DNA of 64,000 bases from Saprospiraceae bacterium (GCA_027488935.1 JAIYAP010000011.1:62001-126000); one strand, 5' to 3'. Shown: positions 46,285-55,294, counted from the stretch's first letter. Notes: generated by a model not told the origin, from the sequence alone. Made by a program: numbers and translations.

Positions 46285-47838
46285 TTACGTATTAATTCCT
46301 TCCGGCAGCAAGGTATAATCATGAAAATTGCCGTACAAACGTTGGCCAGCGACCGGTTCAGTAAGCGCCTCAACGAGGTATTTGCCGCCCACATAACAGC
46401 CTTTCCAGCTTTGGCCCAATCCGCCAAACGGTTCTTCTCTATCGCCCCGGCTGCGCAATTTGTTGATGCCAACTTTAAAGGCACGCAACTCTGCCGCAGT
46501 GTGTTTGAGCGCATTTGGGTGGTCGGTAGCCAGCGAAGAGACCAAATTGCCATTGGACACGTTCATTTCGGCCACCATTTCATCCAATGAATCCACCACA
46601 ACAAATGTATCTACTGGGCCAAAGGGCTCATTATAATAGAGTTGTGCATTTTTGGGAACCCCTAACAATGCAATCGGCGAGAGGTAGGCGGAAATATCTT
46701 GTCCGGGTAAAAAATGTTCCATATCCAGGCTGGACTGGTACAATTTAACCGCGCCTTTGCTGAGGGCATCTGCTACCAGGCCGCGCAAGTCTTCTACTTT
46801 TCGGTTGTTTATCAGGGGGCCAAAATCGACTTTCGGCGCTTCGGTTTCGCCTTCCTCCACCAGCAAGGGGTGGCCGATCTGCAGGCTTTTTACCGTATTG
46901 ATGTATGTTTCCAAAAATGCAGGGAACAAATCGCGTTGTACCACCCAGCGCACATACGCAGTGCAGCGCTGTTTGCCGTATTCATACCCTTTTTTAATTT
47001 GTGCTGCCAAATCGGGCCACTGACTGTAATCCCATATCCCATAAGCATTTACGCCTTCCATTTCCAGCATGTGGCGCTTGTGGTTATCGATCAAACTCAG
47101 GGAAATACCGCGGCCATGGCTTTTGCCGCCTACATACGACATGGCTGCAATCTCCGGACTTTGAATCAGGGCTTCGCTCAATTCGCCGCCAGAGCCACTA
47201 ATCAAAGTAAAGGGCAGTCCGGCGCGACGTGCCAGCGCAACCGCCAGCGAAAGGGTATATAAACCGCCATCGGTGGGTACTTTTGCAATCACACTGTTGC
47301 CGCACAATGCTTGTATCAGCATGGCGTGCATAAGTACGCTCATGGGGTAGTTCCAGGAGGCAATATTGCTCACCAAACCTAAGGGCGGACGACCGTCGCT
47401 GAATTCTTCTGTTTTATCTAAATACCATTCAACGCCTTCGATGCAACGATCCACACTGGTACGGGCCTGCAACACGGGTTTGCCAATTTCCCAGGCAAGC
47501 AGGTAGGCCAACAAATCGCGGTGTTTGCGAAAAGCATCGAGGGCTGATTCAACGCGGGTGCGGCGCCCGTCAAAAGAAAACTGGCGCCAACGGTCAAATT
47601 CTGCCGCGGAAGCTGCCACTGCCTTTTTGCCTTCTGCGGCATGCAGCATGGGTAAATAACCCAATTGTGTACCATCTACTGGTGAAAAAATGGGTTTGCC
47701 GTTGCCAGCAAGTTTCCATTCGCCCGCAATATGGTTGAGCAAACGGCCATTGCTGCTGTCAAACATTTCAGGAGCAATGGTTTTAACCTGGTCTACTAAA
47801 ACAGACCATTGGGCAGCAGGAAGGATGATTTTTGACAT
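46285..47838 (-). CDS. Aldehyde dehydrogenase family protein
   Basis: The protein has 517 residues. It has the NAD(P)-dependent aldehyde dehydrogenase fold. The nucleophile is Cys292 in GKQRCTAYVRWVV, the general base is Glu259 in LEMEGVNAYG (usual ELGG is altered), and the substrate-positioning Asn lies in IASWNYPMSV (usual PWN). The substrate is not evident; the subfamily is not one I recognise. A TATCTTCG-like box lies upstream on the minus strand (47864-47871). Copies of the 118-bp repeat stand on both sides. Confidence 0.88.
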   Translation of the reverse strand: MSKIILPAAQWSVLVDQVKTIAPEMFDSSNGRLLNHIAGEWKLAGNGKPIFSPVDGTQLGYLPMLHAAEGKKAVAASAAEFDRWRQFSFDGRRTRVESALDAFRKHRDLLAYLLAWEIGKPVLQARTSVDRCIEGVEWYLDKTEEFSDGRPPLGLVSNIASWNYPMSVLMHAMLIQALCGNSVIAKVPTDGGLYTLSLAVALARRAGLPFTLISGSGGELSEALIQSPEIAAMSYVGGKSHGRGISLSLIDNHKRHMLEMEGVNAYGIWDYSQWPDLAAQIKKGYEYGKQRCTAYVRWVVQRDLFPAFLETYINTVKSLQIGHPLLVEEGETEAPKVDFGPLINNRKVEDLRGLVADALSKGAVKLYQSSLDMEHFLPGQDISAYLSPIALLGVPKNAQLYYNEPFGPVDTFVVVDSLDEMVAEMNVSNGNLVSSLATDHPNALKHTAAELRAFKVGINKLRSRGDREEPFGGLGQSWKGCYVGGKYLVEALTEPVAGQRLYGNFHDYTLLPEGINT

Positions 47839-48145
47839 AAATGTTGGGTATGGGTAATTTTGACGAAGATAAGCGGATTCATTTTATCTTTTAAACTGGA
47901 TACTTAACAAATAATGAATTCTTAATGTTGTAATTGCATTTGCATTCTAAGACATAGTAATGCGTACATGCACGCGTGATTTATTTGATGCTTGATATTT
48001 TATCCAAGATTTGTAGTAACGTGTAAATTCTATTAACAAGGTAACAGAAAAGTCGCCCCGTCAATAGAATTTACGCATTTACATGGGATAAAACGAGGCT
48101 CTAGATGTTATGCTTGATTTGCCTCGACATCTTTCGCTCTTTTTA
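47839..48145. other. 307-bp intergenic region upstream of the aldehyde dehydrogenase gene
   Basis: It holds a possible aldehyde dehydrogenase promoter near 47864-47871 and repeat copy B. I see no ORF or RNA gene in the remaining AT-rich stretch 47880-48000. Confidence 0.6.
48008..48124. repeat. 118-bp palindromic intergenic repeat, copy B
   Basis: Same orientation and same relative place as copy A: it ends 21 nt past the stop of the serine hydrolase gene. The left arm has drifted (about five changes from perfect pairing) while the right arm is identical to copy A. A GATGCTTGAT segment occurs on both sides of this copy (47987 and 48110), possibly a trace of insertion. Confidence 0.85.
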
Positions 48146-49660
48146 TTATTTACGCAACATCACTTTTTGCACTGCGCGCACGTTATGCGCATCCCGCACC
48201 TGCACGTAATACACGCCGGAGGCCTGTGTGCTCAAATCAATTTGTGCATTAAGTTGTTGATTTACAACCGGAAACTGCTGAAAAACAACCGTAGCGCCCA
48301 GGGCATTCACGACACTTACTTCCACCTGATCCTGTTCCAGGCCGCTGGATAGAATGTTAAATTGGCCATTGCCCGGATTTGGGGAAATGATGGTTTGCAC
48401 GTCTAGGTTGTTTTCGTGGGTAGCGGTGGCCTGTTTGTAATCCAGGTAAGCCAAAATCAGCGTAACAAATACAATATCGCCATCTACAATTTGGGCAGCG
48501 GGCGACCAAAGGCGTTCGTCGTTTTGTTGAACGGCAATGGCCATGTTTTCTGTTGGGAAATAGAAGGCGTTGGAATTGTAAATCAGCGAGCCATTGTGTC
48601 CCCAGTTTTCGATGCCCAAAGTGGTATATTGCATGGCGCCGAGCCCGTACGCGATGCCGCTACTGGGCTGTTGGAAAAAGTCAGTTTGCATGGCGGCGAG
48701 GGTGCTGGCATTCAATACATGGCCACCGTGTACCCGTTCGCTAAAACGCACGAGGTCTTCCGGGGTCGTAATGAAGCAGCCTGCGCTCGTTGCCAGGCTG
48801 AACAACCCAACATCCGGGATGCCTACGCCCTGAAAGTCATCTACCACATTGTCGCCGTCCTGGTCAGAAAAACAGTGGGCAAAAGGCTGTGCACCAGGGG
48901 TTTCAAACGGGTAAGCAAAGGTGTGCGTAAGTCCCAGCGGCGTCAACACTTGCTCGCGGACCGCTTCATACCAGGTTTTACCCGATATTTTCTCAATAAG
49001 CCGACCTGCCAGCAGGAAATTTGTATTGGAATAAGACCAATCGGTATTGAGTGGAAAATTCGGAGCCAGCACATAATGATGCAAGATGGTATCAATCTCC
49101 CAAATGCTGTCCAGATTTTGCACCAAAGCCGTATTCATGGCGGGGTTTTCATTGATATAATCATTAAAACCAGTGCGATGACTCAGCACCTGGCGCACCG
49201 TAGCCTCCCCATTGATGTTCGGATAGGGGTCGAGGTACTTGCTGATTTTATCATCCAGACTTAACAAGCCTGCGTCCACCATTTTGAGCAGGGTAACCGC
49301 TACAAAACTCTTGGAAATGCTGCCCATGCCCATCAAATGGTCGGTAGTAAGGGGCAGGCTACTCGGTAATTCCTGGCTTACACCGCTTGCTTTTTTCCAA
49401 ACCGTACCATCGGGCATTAAGACCGCCGCCGTAAATCCTTTGATCGGGGAAAGGGCCACAATGCTGTCAAATGCATGGGTAAGTGCTTCTTCCAGGGAGC
49501 CTGCAAACAAAGGTGGGGCTGCCTGCTTGGGCGTGTTTATCCCCATATTTTCAATATTGGCCTTGGGCGCGGGCATAAATGGTGTTGTCGAATTATACTG
49601 TGCCCAAATGCTGCTGCTGCACAACAGCACAAAAAACGAAATCAGGATTTGTTGTTTCAT
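48146..49660 (-). CDS. T9SS-sorted serine hydrolase (class C beta-lactamase-like)
   Basis: The protein has 504 residues with a signal peptide (ISFFVLLCSSSIWAQ). The beta-lactamase/transpeptidase-like fold is clear: SxxK with Ser114 and Lys117 in GSISKSF, YxN in WSYSNTNFLL, and a WGHNGSL motif in place of KTG. The C-terminal about 80 residues are a T9SS sorting domain (ISPNPGNGQFNIL, then ASGVYYVQV). It is probably a surface esterase or peptidase rather than a resistance enzyme. It ends an operon with the TonB receptor and DUF4249 genes. Confidence 0.9.
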   Translation of the reverse strand: MKQQILISFFVLLCSSSIWAQYNSTTPFMPAPKANIENMGINTPKQAAPPLFAGSLEEALTHAFDSIVALSPIKGFTAAVLMPDGTVWKKASGVSQELPSSLPLTTDHLMGMGSISKSFVAVTLLKMVDAGLLSLDDKISKYLDPYPNINGEATVRQVLSHRTGFNDYINENPAMNTALVQNLDSIWEIDTILHHYVLAPNFPLNTDWSYSNTNFLLAGRLIEKISGKTWYEAVREQVLTPLGLTHTFAYPFETPGAQPFAHCFSDQDGDNVVDDFQGVGIPDVGLFSLATSAGCFITTPEDLVRFSERVHGGHVLNASTLAAMQTDFFQQPSSGIAYGLGAMQYTTLGIENWGHNGSLIYNSNAFYFPTENMAIAVQQNDERLWSPAAQIVDGDIVFVTLILAYLDYKQATATHENNLDVQTIISPNPGNGQFNILSSGLEQDQVEVSVVNALGATVVFQQFPVVNQQLNAQIDLSTQASGVYYVQVRDAHNVRAVQKVMLRK

Positions 49661-49693
49661 AAAATCAAAGTTTAGCAGAATTTTTCAATTTTG

Positions 49694-50512
49694 TTAGGGG
49701 ACCACAATTTCGGCACTACTGCTGCTGTAGGCAACAAAGCACCCCAAAGCACCTCCCGTAAAATTAGTATTGGGATTAGCGGGCGCGGCAGAAAAACCGC
49801 CGTTGTCTAGGAGAATATTCGACAAAGTGAAGTAAAAATCATACACTTTGGCATCAATTGATTGCATTTCAATGCTGATGTGGTCGCCCCGTTTGTAGGT
49901 ATTAAAACTGGCTTCGGTATTCACGGTATTGCCTTCAATGTTTTTGTCATTGAACACCACCAATTCATCCGACATCGGCACCAGGGTGTCGTTGACGGTG
50001 ATCAGCAAGCGGTAGCTATTTGTTTCAACCGCCGGATCGGTAAAATTGATAAACACATTGTAGGTGGTGTCCTTTGAACCAAGACCCTGAAATGGTGCTT
50101 CCTTTAGCGTGAGCGCATCCAAGGGCACCACAGGCGGCAAATAAGATTTGGCTTCGTAGGTTTTATCGCCAATGGTTACTGTGAGGGTGTAGGATTTGCC
50201 TTCCTGCGCAGTGATTGTTTTGCTGTAATGTCCCTTTGCCTCAAACGGAATTGCAGTGGGAGTGCCGTTTTCTTCCCGCAATACCACACTGGCATTGTTG
50301 ATGGGAGTGGGATCGGTGGCGGTAAAATAGTCGCCCGTTTGGGTTACCTGCACGGTGAACAGGTTGGTTCCAGGTATTAAGGAGGCTTCAATTACGATCC
50401 GTGGTGCGCTGTTGTTCAAGTCAACTTCAATTACTTTTTCGCAGGAAGTAAAAATGGCGGCCAGCGCTATAATGCAGATCCAAAATATTGGATACATGGG
50501 AATTCTTGGCAT
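49694..50512 (-). CDS. DUF4249-family lipoprotein
   Basis: The protein has 272 residues (a second ATG 5 codons in is also possible). A type II signal peptide ends at AIFTSC, so it is lipidated. Residues 25-120 form an Ig/carboxypeptidase-regulatory-like domain (KVIEVDLNNSAPRIVIEASL is the DUF4249 start), followed by strand-rich segments. Members are encoded beside TonB-dependent receptors in Bacteroidota and are presumed outer-membrane partners of them. Gaps are 35 bp to the receptor and 33 bp to the hydrolase. Confidence 0.87.
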   Translation of the reverse strand: MPRIPMYPIFWICIIALAAIFTSCEKVIEVDLNNSAPRIVIEASLIPGTNLFTVQVTQTGDYFTATDPTPINNASVVLREENGTPTAIPFEAKGHYSKTITAQEGKSYTLTVTIGDKTYEAKSYLPPVVPLDALTLKEAPFQGLGSKDTTYNVFINFTDPAVETNSYRLLITVNDTLVPMSDELVVFNDKNIEGNTVNTEASFNTYKRGDHISIEMQSIDAKVYDFYFTLSNILLDNGGFSAAPANPNTNFTGGALGCFVAYSSSSAEIVVP

Positions 50513-50547
50513 GTTTTTTTTCTTTTAAAAAGTTTAAAAAAAGGAAT

Positions 50548-52887
50548 TTAGAATTTAAAATTGTAGGTAATGGAAGGAATCCACCGGAACAGGGTCGTTT
50601 GCAGGGCTTCTGTTTGTTGCGGGTTGTCTTTTTTGGGCCTGAATGTGATGGAATAGGCATTGCGGCGACCATACGCGTTGTACGCCGAGATATTCAGGCT
50701 GGATTCGCGGTTTTTGCGCTTGCGGAATTCGCGGGTTAGGCCCAGGTCCAAGCGGTGGTAATTCGGGAAGCGGTACCCGTTGCGTTCGGTGTAATAAGGC
50801 ACCACGGTTCCTTCAAAGTAGTAGCGGCCGGACGGAAAGGTAACGGCGTCGCCCGTGTTGAATACCCAGTTGGCCGAAACCTTCCATTTTGAATTGAGGT
50901 CGTACATGGCCACTATGGAAAGATCATGGATGCGATCCTGGCGGGCGGAGTAGGCCTTACCGCCGTCAATGGCGTCAAATTTGCGCAGGGTACGCGACAG
51001 GGTGTAGCCAACCCAACCGGTGAGTCGGCCTTTATTTTTGCGCACAAAAAATTCGGCGCCGTAAGCCTGGCCTTTCCCGTACACCAATTCCCCTTCTACC
51101 GAGCTGTTGAGCAGCAAATCGGCACCATTGCGGTAATCAATCAGGTTTTGCATGTCCTTATAATAGGCTTCTATGGAAAACTCAAACTGGTTGTCGTTCA
51201 AGTTTCGGAAAAAACCCAGGGCCAGTTGGTCGCCAATTTGTGGCTTGATGTTGTTGCTGCTGGGCACCCAAATATCGGTCGGGGTAGAAGTGGTAGAATT
51301 GGATAAAAGGTGCAGGTACTGGTAATTGCGGTTCAAAGATGCCTTGATTGAACTTTGGGCGTTGATCTGGTATTTTGCGCTGATACGCGGCTCCCAACCG
51401 CCGTAGTACTGAATGGATTCGCCTTTTTTGTACTTTTTTTCGGTTAAAATATTCCCTTCTTTATCAAAAGTATAAGCCGTGCCAGCGCCTACATAATTGA
51501 AAAAGGAATAACGGATGCCATAGTTCAGGCTCCAGTCTGAGTTGATTTTCCAGTCGTTCTGAAAATAAGCGCCGCCTTCGTACGAGTATTTCTGGTCGAG
51601 TTTGAGGGCATTCACAGAGCTGTTTTCAGGCGCTTTAATTTGTCCGGGCAGGAAGTTGTGGCGGATCACATTGAAGCCAAACTTGAAGTTATTGTTTTCG
51701 TTGGAGAACCAGGAAAAGTCCTGTTTCAGGTTCCAGTCCTGAATTTGCGAACCGATGCTGAATTTGCTTGAAGAATCGGACGCAATGTTGAATTTGTAAT
51801 CGTATTGGCTGTAAATCAAGGAAGTATTGGAAAACAGGCGATCGGAAAACAAGTGGTTCCAGCGTACCGTGCCCGTTGCATTGCCCCAATCGAAACCGAA
51901 ACTGTTGCCTGCGCCAAACACATCGCGCCCGAAGTAGCCGCTCAGGTAAACCCGGTCTTTTTCCGTAATTTGATAATTGGCTTTCAGGTTGAGGTCGTAG
52001 AAATACAATTTGGATTCGCGCAAACTTTTATTTTTCGACAATTTCAAAAAAACGTCGGCATAGGTGCGGCGACCGGATACAATAAAGGAGCCTTTCCCCT
52101 TGGTAATCGGGCCTTCGATGGCAATTTTGCTGGAAATAATGCCAATTCCGCCCGAAACACCGAAGTTTTTATTGTTGCCGTCTTTCATGCGAATGTCGAG
52201 TACCGATGCGGTGCGTCCGCCAAATTCGGCCGGCATACCACCTTTGTACAGGGTAACGTCCTTGATCGCATCGGAATTGAACACGGAAAAGAAGCCCAAA
52301 AGGTGGGAGGCGTTGTACACAGGCGCTTCATCGAGCAAAATGAGGTTCTGATCGGCTGTGCCGCCGCGTACATAAAACCCGCTGTTGCCTTCGCCGGCCG
52401 ATTTTACCCCGGGCAGCAATTGGATGGTTTTGAGGATGTCGGGTTCGCCAAACAAGATGGGTACCGCTTTTACGTCTTTGGGCGACAGTTTGGTGACGCT
52501 CATTTCCGTTTTGGTAATGTTTTGGTCTTCGCGCTCGGCTTTAACTTGCACCTCCATCAAGGTATTGTCGGCCGTACCCAGCTCAAAATTCCGGCTCAAG
52601 TCGGCTTCCAGGTTAATTTTTTCGGAAATGGTGGAGTAGCCGAGGTACTGTACCCGCACAGTGTATTTCCCTTTGGGCAAAGTGAGCGAGTAAAACCCGT
52701 AAGCATTGGAACTGATGCCAGTGCCGGGCAATTCGGCGATGCTGAGGGTTGCGCCAATGAGGTCTTCGCCATTGGCAGCATCTTTAATGGTTCCCTTGAG
52801 GGTCACTTTTTGGGCAAAAAGGCCGGTACTGAGGAGGAGTACCCACAACATTAATACCGTCCGCCCTTGTTTTTGTTTTTGTAGCAT
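50548..52887 (-). CDS. TonB-dependent outer-membrane receptor with carboxypeptidase-regulatory-like domain
   Basis: The protein has 779 residues. Signal peptide (LMLWVLLLSTGLFAQ), CarboxypepD_reg-like domain (LKGTIKDAANGEDLIGATLS), then a TonB plug (KDVKAVPILFGEPDILKTIQLLPGVKSAGEGNSGFYVRGG), and a 22-strand-type barrel ending in KF at the C-terminus as expected for the BAM signal. It imports an unknown ligand by TonB energy. It is first of a three-gene operon. Because the partner is DUF4249 rather than SusD, it is not a classical Sus pair. Confidence 0.95.
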   Translation of the reverse strand: MLQKQKQGRTVLMLWVLLLSTGLFAQKVTLKGTIKDAANGEDLIGATLSIAELPGTGISSNAYGFYSLTLPKGKYTVRVQYLGYSTISEKINLEADLSRNFELGTADNTLMEVQVKAEREDQNITKTEMSVTKLSPKDVKAVPILFGEPDILKTIQLLPGVKSAGEGNSGFYVRGGTADQNLILLDEAPVYNASHLLGFFSVFNSDAIKDVTLYKGGMPAEFGGRTASVLDIRMKDGNNKNFGVSGGIGIISSKIAIEGPITKGKGSFIVSGRRTYADVFLKLSKNKSLRESKLYFYDLNLKANYQITEKDRVYLSGYFGRDVFGAGNSFGFDWGNATGTVRWNHLFSDRLFSNTSLIYSQYDYKFNIASDSSSKFSIGSQIQDWNLKQDFSWFSNENNNFKFGFNVIRHNFLPGQIKAPENSSVNALKLDQKYSYEGGAYFQNDWKINSDWSLNYGIRYSFFNYVGAGTAYTFDKEGNILTEKKYKKGESIQYYGGWEPRISAKYQINAQSSIKASLNRNYQYLHLLSNSTTSTPTDIWVPSSNNIKPQIGDQLALGFFRNLNDNQFEFSIEAYYKDMQNLIDYRNGADLLLNSSVEGELVYGKGQAYGAEFFVRKNKGRLTGWVGYTLSRTLRKFDAIDGGKAYSARQDRIHDLSIVAMYDLNSKWKVSANWVFNTGDAVTFPSGRYYFEGTVVPYYTERNGYRFPNYHRLDLGLTREFRKRKNRESSLNISAYNAYGRRNAYSITFRPKKDNPQQTEALQTTLFRWIPSITYNFKF

Positions 52888-52908
52888 AATCGTTGGTTGT
52901 TATCTTTG
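52878..52908 (+). promoter_or_regulatory. Promoter TTTG-N19-TATCTTTG for the 68-aa membrane protein
   Basis: TTTG at 52878-52881, a 19-nt spacer, and TATCTTTG at 52901-52908, with the ATG at 53001. It is one of the best consensus matches in the window, so the small gene is probably expressed. Confidence 0.6.
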
Positions 52909-53000
52909 CTACTGTGACGGACGGGGAGGCTGGTACCCTTATGCGTGCGCGGAAATATTTCTCGATAGCAAATCAACGAAGCCACTTAAATTTAATAAAT

Positions 53001-53207
53001 ATGAAAAAGTCTCTATCTGTTTTTTTACTGCGTTTTGCCGCATCATTTACCCTAATTTCCATCCTGGACGATGCTTTACAGTTATTAAACTACCATCCCC
53101 TGAACGATACAGACCCTTGGGGAAAATATGTGTTACCACTGATCGCAACTGTTTGTATGGAACTCTTTTATACAAAAAACGCTCCGATGCCCAACTCCAC
53201 CCCCTAA
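53001..53207 (+). CDS. Small hypothetical membrane protein
   Basis: The protein has 68 residues. Two hydrophobic segments (FLLRFAASFTLISILDD and YVLPLIATVCMELFYT) surround a short polar NYHPLNDTD loop, so it is probably an inner-membrane hairpin. I do not recognise a family. The start is chosen because it follows an excellent promoter and a basic MKKS beginning. It converges on the triple CBM48 gene across a small repetitive spacer. Confidence 0.55.
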   Translation: MKKSLSVFLLRFAASFTLISILDDALQLLNYHPLNDTDPWGKYVLPLIATVCMELFYTKNAPMPNSTP

Positions 53208-53265
53208 ATCGGAAATCCCAAATCCAATCGGAAATCGGAATTCATGTAATCGGATATCGGAAATC
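53207..53265. repeat. Three short direct repeats (A/T)ATCGGAAATC
   Basis: Copies at 53207-53217, 53226-53236 and 53255-53265, in a 71-bp gap between convergent genes. The spacing is irregular (19 and 29 bp). No function is evident. Confidence 0.5.
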
Positions 53266-53278
53266 AGAATTTCCCCAC

Positions 53279-54247
53279 CTACCGCACCAAAATCACCGAA
53301 TTCGTATTTCCTTCCAAATCTAATTCTGTGCGCGGATTTGCCGGATCGGTCATCCAGTTGCCATCTACAATAAATTTATAGAGGTGTTTTCCATGGCCGA
53401 GCGGCAAATCAATCGACCAGCCGTTGGTTATCCGGCTCATGGTAATGCCCGTTGGATCCCAATTATTGAAATTTCCCGCCAAATGGACTTTTTGCGCGTC
53501 CGAAAACCCTTTTAATTCGAAATGAATGGTTTTGGCTAGGCGCAAAACAGAGTTAAAGGTATAGTATTCATTGTAGCGTTTTTCCGGATTGCCCGGATCA
53601 TGCATCCAAACACTATCGACGATAAATTTGTACTCATAATCGGCGGGTAAAAGCGTCAAGTGGGCGCTCCAGCCTTCCGCAGTGGGTTTCATTTCGAGGG
53701 CATGTTCGTCCCAATTGTTGAAACTGCCTGTTAAAACTACTTTTTTCGCCGATTTAAATCCTTTCAAAAAAAACGCCGCATTGCCGGTGTCTTTTGCCAC
53801 CGGTGCCACATTGGGGTTTTGCAAATCGTACCAACCGAGCATGCCTTTTTGGCGCAGCGCCGTTTGTGGGTCTGTAAAATAAGTGCCATTGATGACAAAC
53901 TTGAATTGCCAGTTGGGGGCGTCTTTAAAAGCGCGGGTCGGTTTGCGCAACTCGAAACGGTAAGTATCCAGGCGTTTCATTTTCCAACCTTTTTCCGACC
54001 ATTTGTTGAAATCACCCTGCACCGCAACGCTCAGGATTTTCAAATCGGCAAAATCGACAGCCGTACTATCCGAAGCGCGCACTGCTTTTTCGTACTTGCG
54101 CACATCAAATTCAAAAACCACGTCTTCCCCTTCAAAGCGATAGGTGCCGTACGGACTTTTCGTCGTATCAACCTGGGCGCTGGCCGTTGCGGGCAGCACC
54201 AGAAAAAACAGGCAGAGCCAATATGTATTTTTCATTGTATTTTTCAT
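53279..54247 (-). CDS. Secreted protein with three CBM48/AMPK glycogen-binding-like domains
   Basis: The protein has 322 residues (an in-frame ATG at 54235 is also possible). A signal peptide ends near TASAQ. Three similar E-set domains follow, each with the glycogen-binding core (V-x-GDFNKW at about 75-80, LTGSFNNWDEHALEM at about 170-185, LAGNFNNWDPTGITM at about 255-270) and ends such as YKFIVDGNWMTDP. The conserved Trp and Asn are present, so binding to alpha-glucan is plausible. No catalytic domain follows. The gene starts 14 bp after the aspartic protease gene and is its partner. Confidence 0.87.
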   Translation of the reverse strand: MKNTMKNTYWLCLFFLVLPATASAQVDTTKSPYGTYRFEGEDVVFEFDVRKYEKAVRASDSTAVDFADLKILSVAVQGDFNKWSEKGWKMKRLDTYRFELRKPTRAFKDAPNWQFKFVINGTYFTDPQTALRQKGMLGWYDLQNPNVAPVAKDTGNAAFFLKGFKSAKKVVLTGSFNNWDEHALEMKPTAEGWSAHLTLLPADYEYKFIVDSVWMHDPGNPEKRYNEYYTFNSVLRLAKTIHFELKGFSDAQKVHLAGNFNNWDPTGITMSRITNGWSIDLPLGHGKHLYKFIVDGNWMTDPANPRTELDLEGNTNSVILVR

Positions 54248-54261
54248 TGATTCAGGGTTGT

Positions 54262-55230
54262 TTATCGCACTAAACGGTAAATTGTCAAGCGTTTTTTGCG
54301 GTAATTGATGCTGAGGGGCTGCTGCGCAAAAAATTCGTAGCCCAACATACCATCCATATACGTTTGGTACACCGTATTGATATCGTCGAGGTTGGTGAGC
54401 AAGGTCGCCATGGGTTTGAGCGGAATCGAGTCTAATTTTGCATTGTTCAGCATCCCGGACAGCACCTCAATTTTTTCGTTGCCTACCCCACCCAGGTTCA
54501 CGCGGCGCCTGATTTCAAAATGATCTTTCAAAAACCGCCCCCCGGCATCCTTGGTAAGCAAATTTTGTTCGGCCCCGGTATCCAAACCAAACAGTTTGCG
54601 CTTTTTTTCTCCAAATTTAAGGGAAATCATGGCAACATGCCCGGAAACTTCCAAAGGGAAACTTTGCAACACCGTGTATTCCCAATCGGGGATGCGTTCT
54701 ATTTGATTGCCCTTGGCATCTAATTTGACCATTACTAACAGGCGCGCGGCATAATCGAACAGAATTTCATAATCTTTAAACACTTCATACCCAATAATAC
54801 CCAACAATGCCGTCCGTTTGGCGCGTTCAATATGCCCGAGGTCAATGACTTCCGCCTTGAGTTGAGTAAGCAGCAGGTTGTCCAATAAAAACGTATCGAG
54901 GGTGGTATTGCCCAGTACACGTACCTTGCCCGTTACGCTGCCGCCGCTTTCCGTGCCGAAGGCAGTCGGTTTGCCCAAATAACGGTTGTTGAGCAACAGG
55001 CCGTTCGCGCCAGTATCAAAGAAAAAATTGCCTTCCAGCGTATCAATTCGGGCCCGCACGGTAATGAGGGTACCGGTAAACGTGAACGGAATTCGGATAA
55101 TATTGGGACTCAACCAGGTAGCCTGGGTAAAAACCAGGTCGGGCGGCGCACTGGCGCGGGCATCTATGGGACTACTCAAGATGTAGGTCCACAGGAATAT
55201 TGCAAAACAGGCGGGTAAATTTGTTTTCAT
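54262..55230 (-). CDS. Exported retropepsin-like aspartic protease with two DTG motifs
   Basis: The protein has 322 residues. Signal peptide (CFAIFLWTYILSSPIDARA). Two copies of the aspartic protease half are visible: FFFDTGANG (Asp72) in the first half and FGLDTGAEQ (Asp217) in the second, each with a strand-rich flank and a GIIGYEVFKDY or GMLGYEFFAQQ block after it. One chain can thus form the complete active site, like pepsin, although the size and halves are retropepsin-like. It is probably a periplasmic protease; substrate unknown. It is upstream of the triple CBM48 gene with a 14-bp gap. Confidence 0.85.
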   Translation of the reverse strand: MKTNLPACFAIFLWTYILSSPIDARASAPPDLVFTQATWLSPNIIRIPFTFTGTLITVRARIDTLEGNFFFDTGANGLLLNNRYLGKPTAFGTESGGSVTGKVRVLGNTTLDTFLLDNLLLTQLKAEVIDLGHIERAKRTALLGIIGYEVFKDYEILFDYAARLLVMVKLDAKGNQIERIPDWEYTVLQSFPLEVSGHVAMISLKFGEKKRKLFGLDTGAEQNLLTKDAGGRFLKDHFEIRRRVNLGGVGNEKIEVLSGMLNNAKLDSIPLKPMATLLTNLDDINTVYQTYMDGMLGYEFFAQQPLSINYRKKRLTIYRLVR

Positions 55231-55286
55231 AGTTGGGGTATAAACGCAAAAAATGGGAATGTGTTTTTAGGATGAAATACAATGTG

Positions 55287-55294
55287 TACGTTTG
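55287..55294 (+). promoter_or_regulatory. -7 box TACGTTTG for the clan-A glycoside hydrolase gene
   Basis: An exact TAnnTTTG match 21 nt before the ATG at 55316; the -33 box is poor. Confidence 0.4.

Noticed and set aside
46145-48124. Composite transposon with the two repeats as ends
   Set aside because: There is no transposase, no terminal inverted repeat pair in opposite orientation and no clear target duplication; the repeat orientation and place after stop codons fit a 3'-end element better.
51805-52854. 349-codon plus-strand open frame
   Set aside because: It is antisense to the TonB receptor and lacks any motif.
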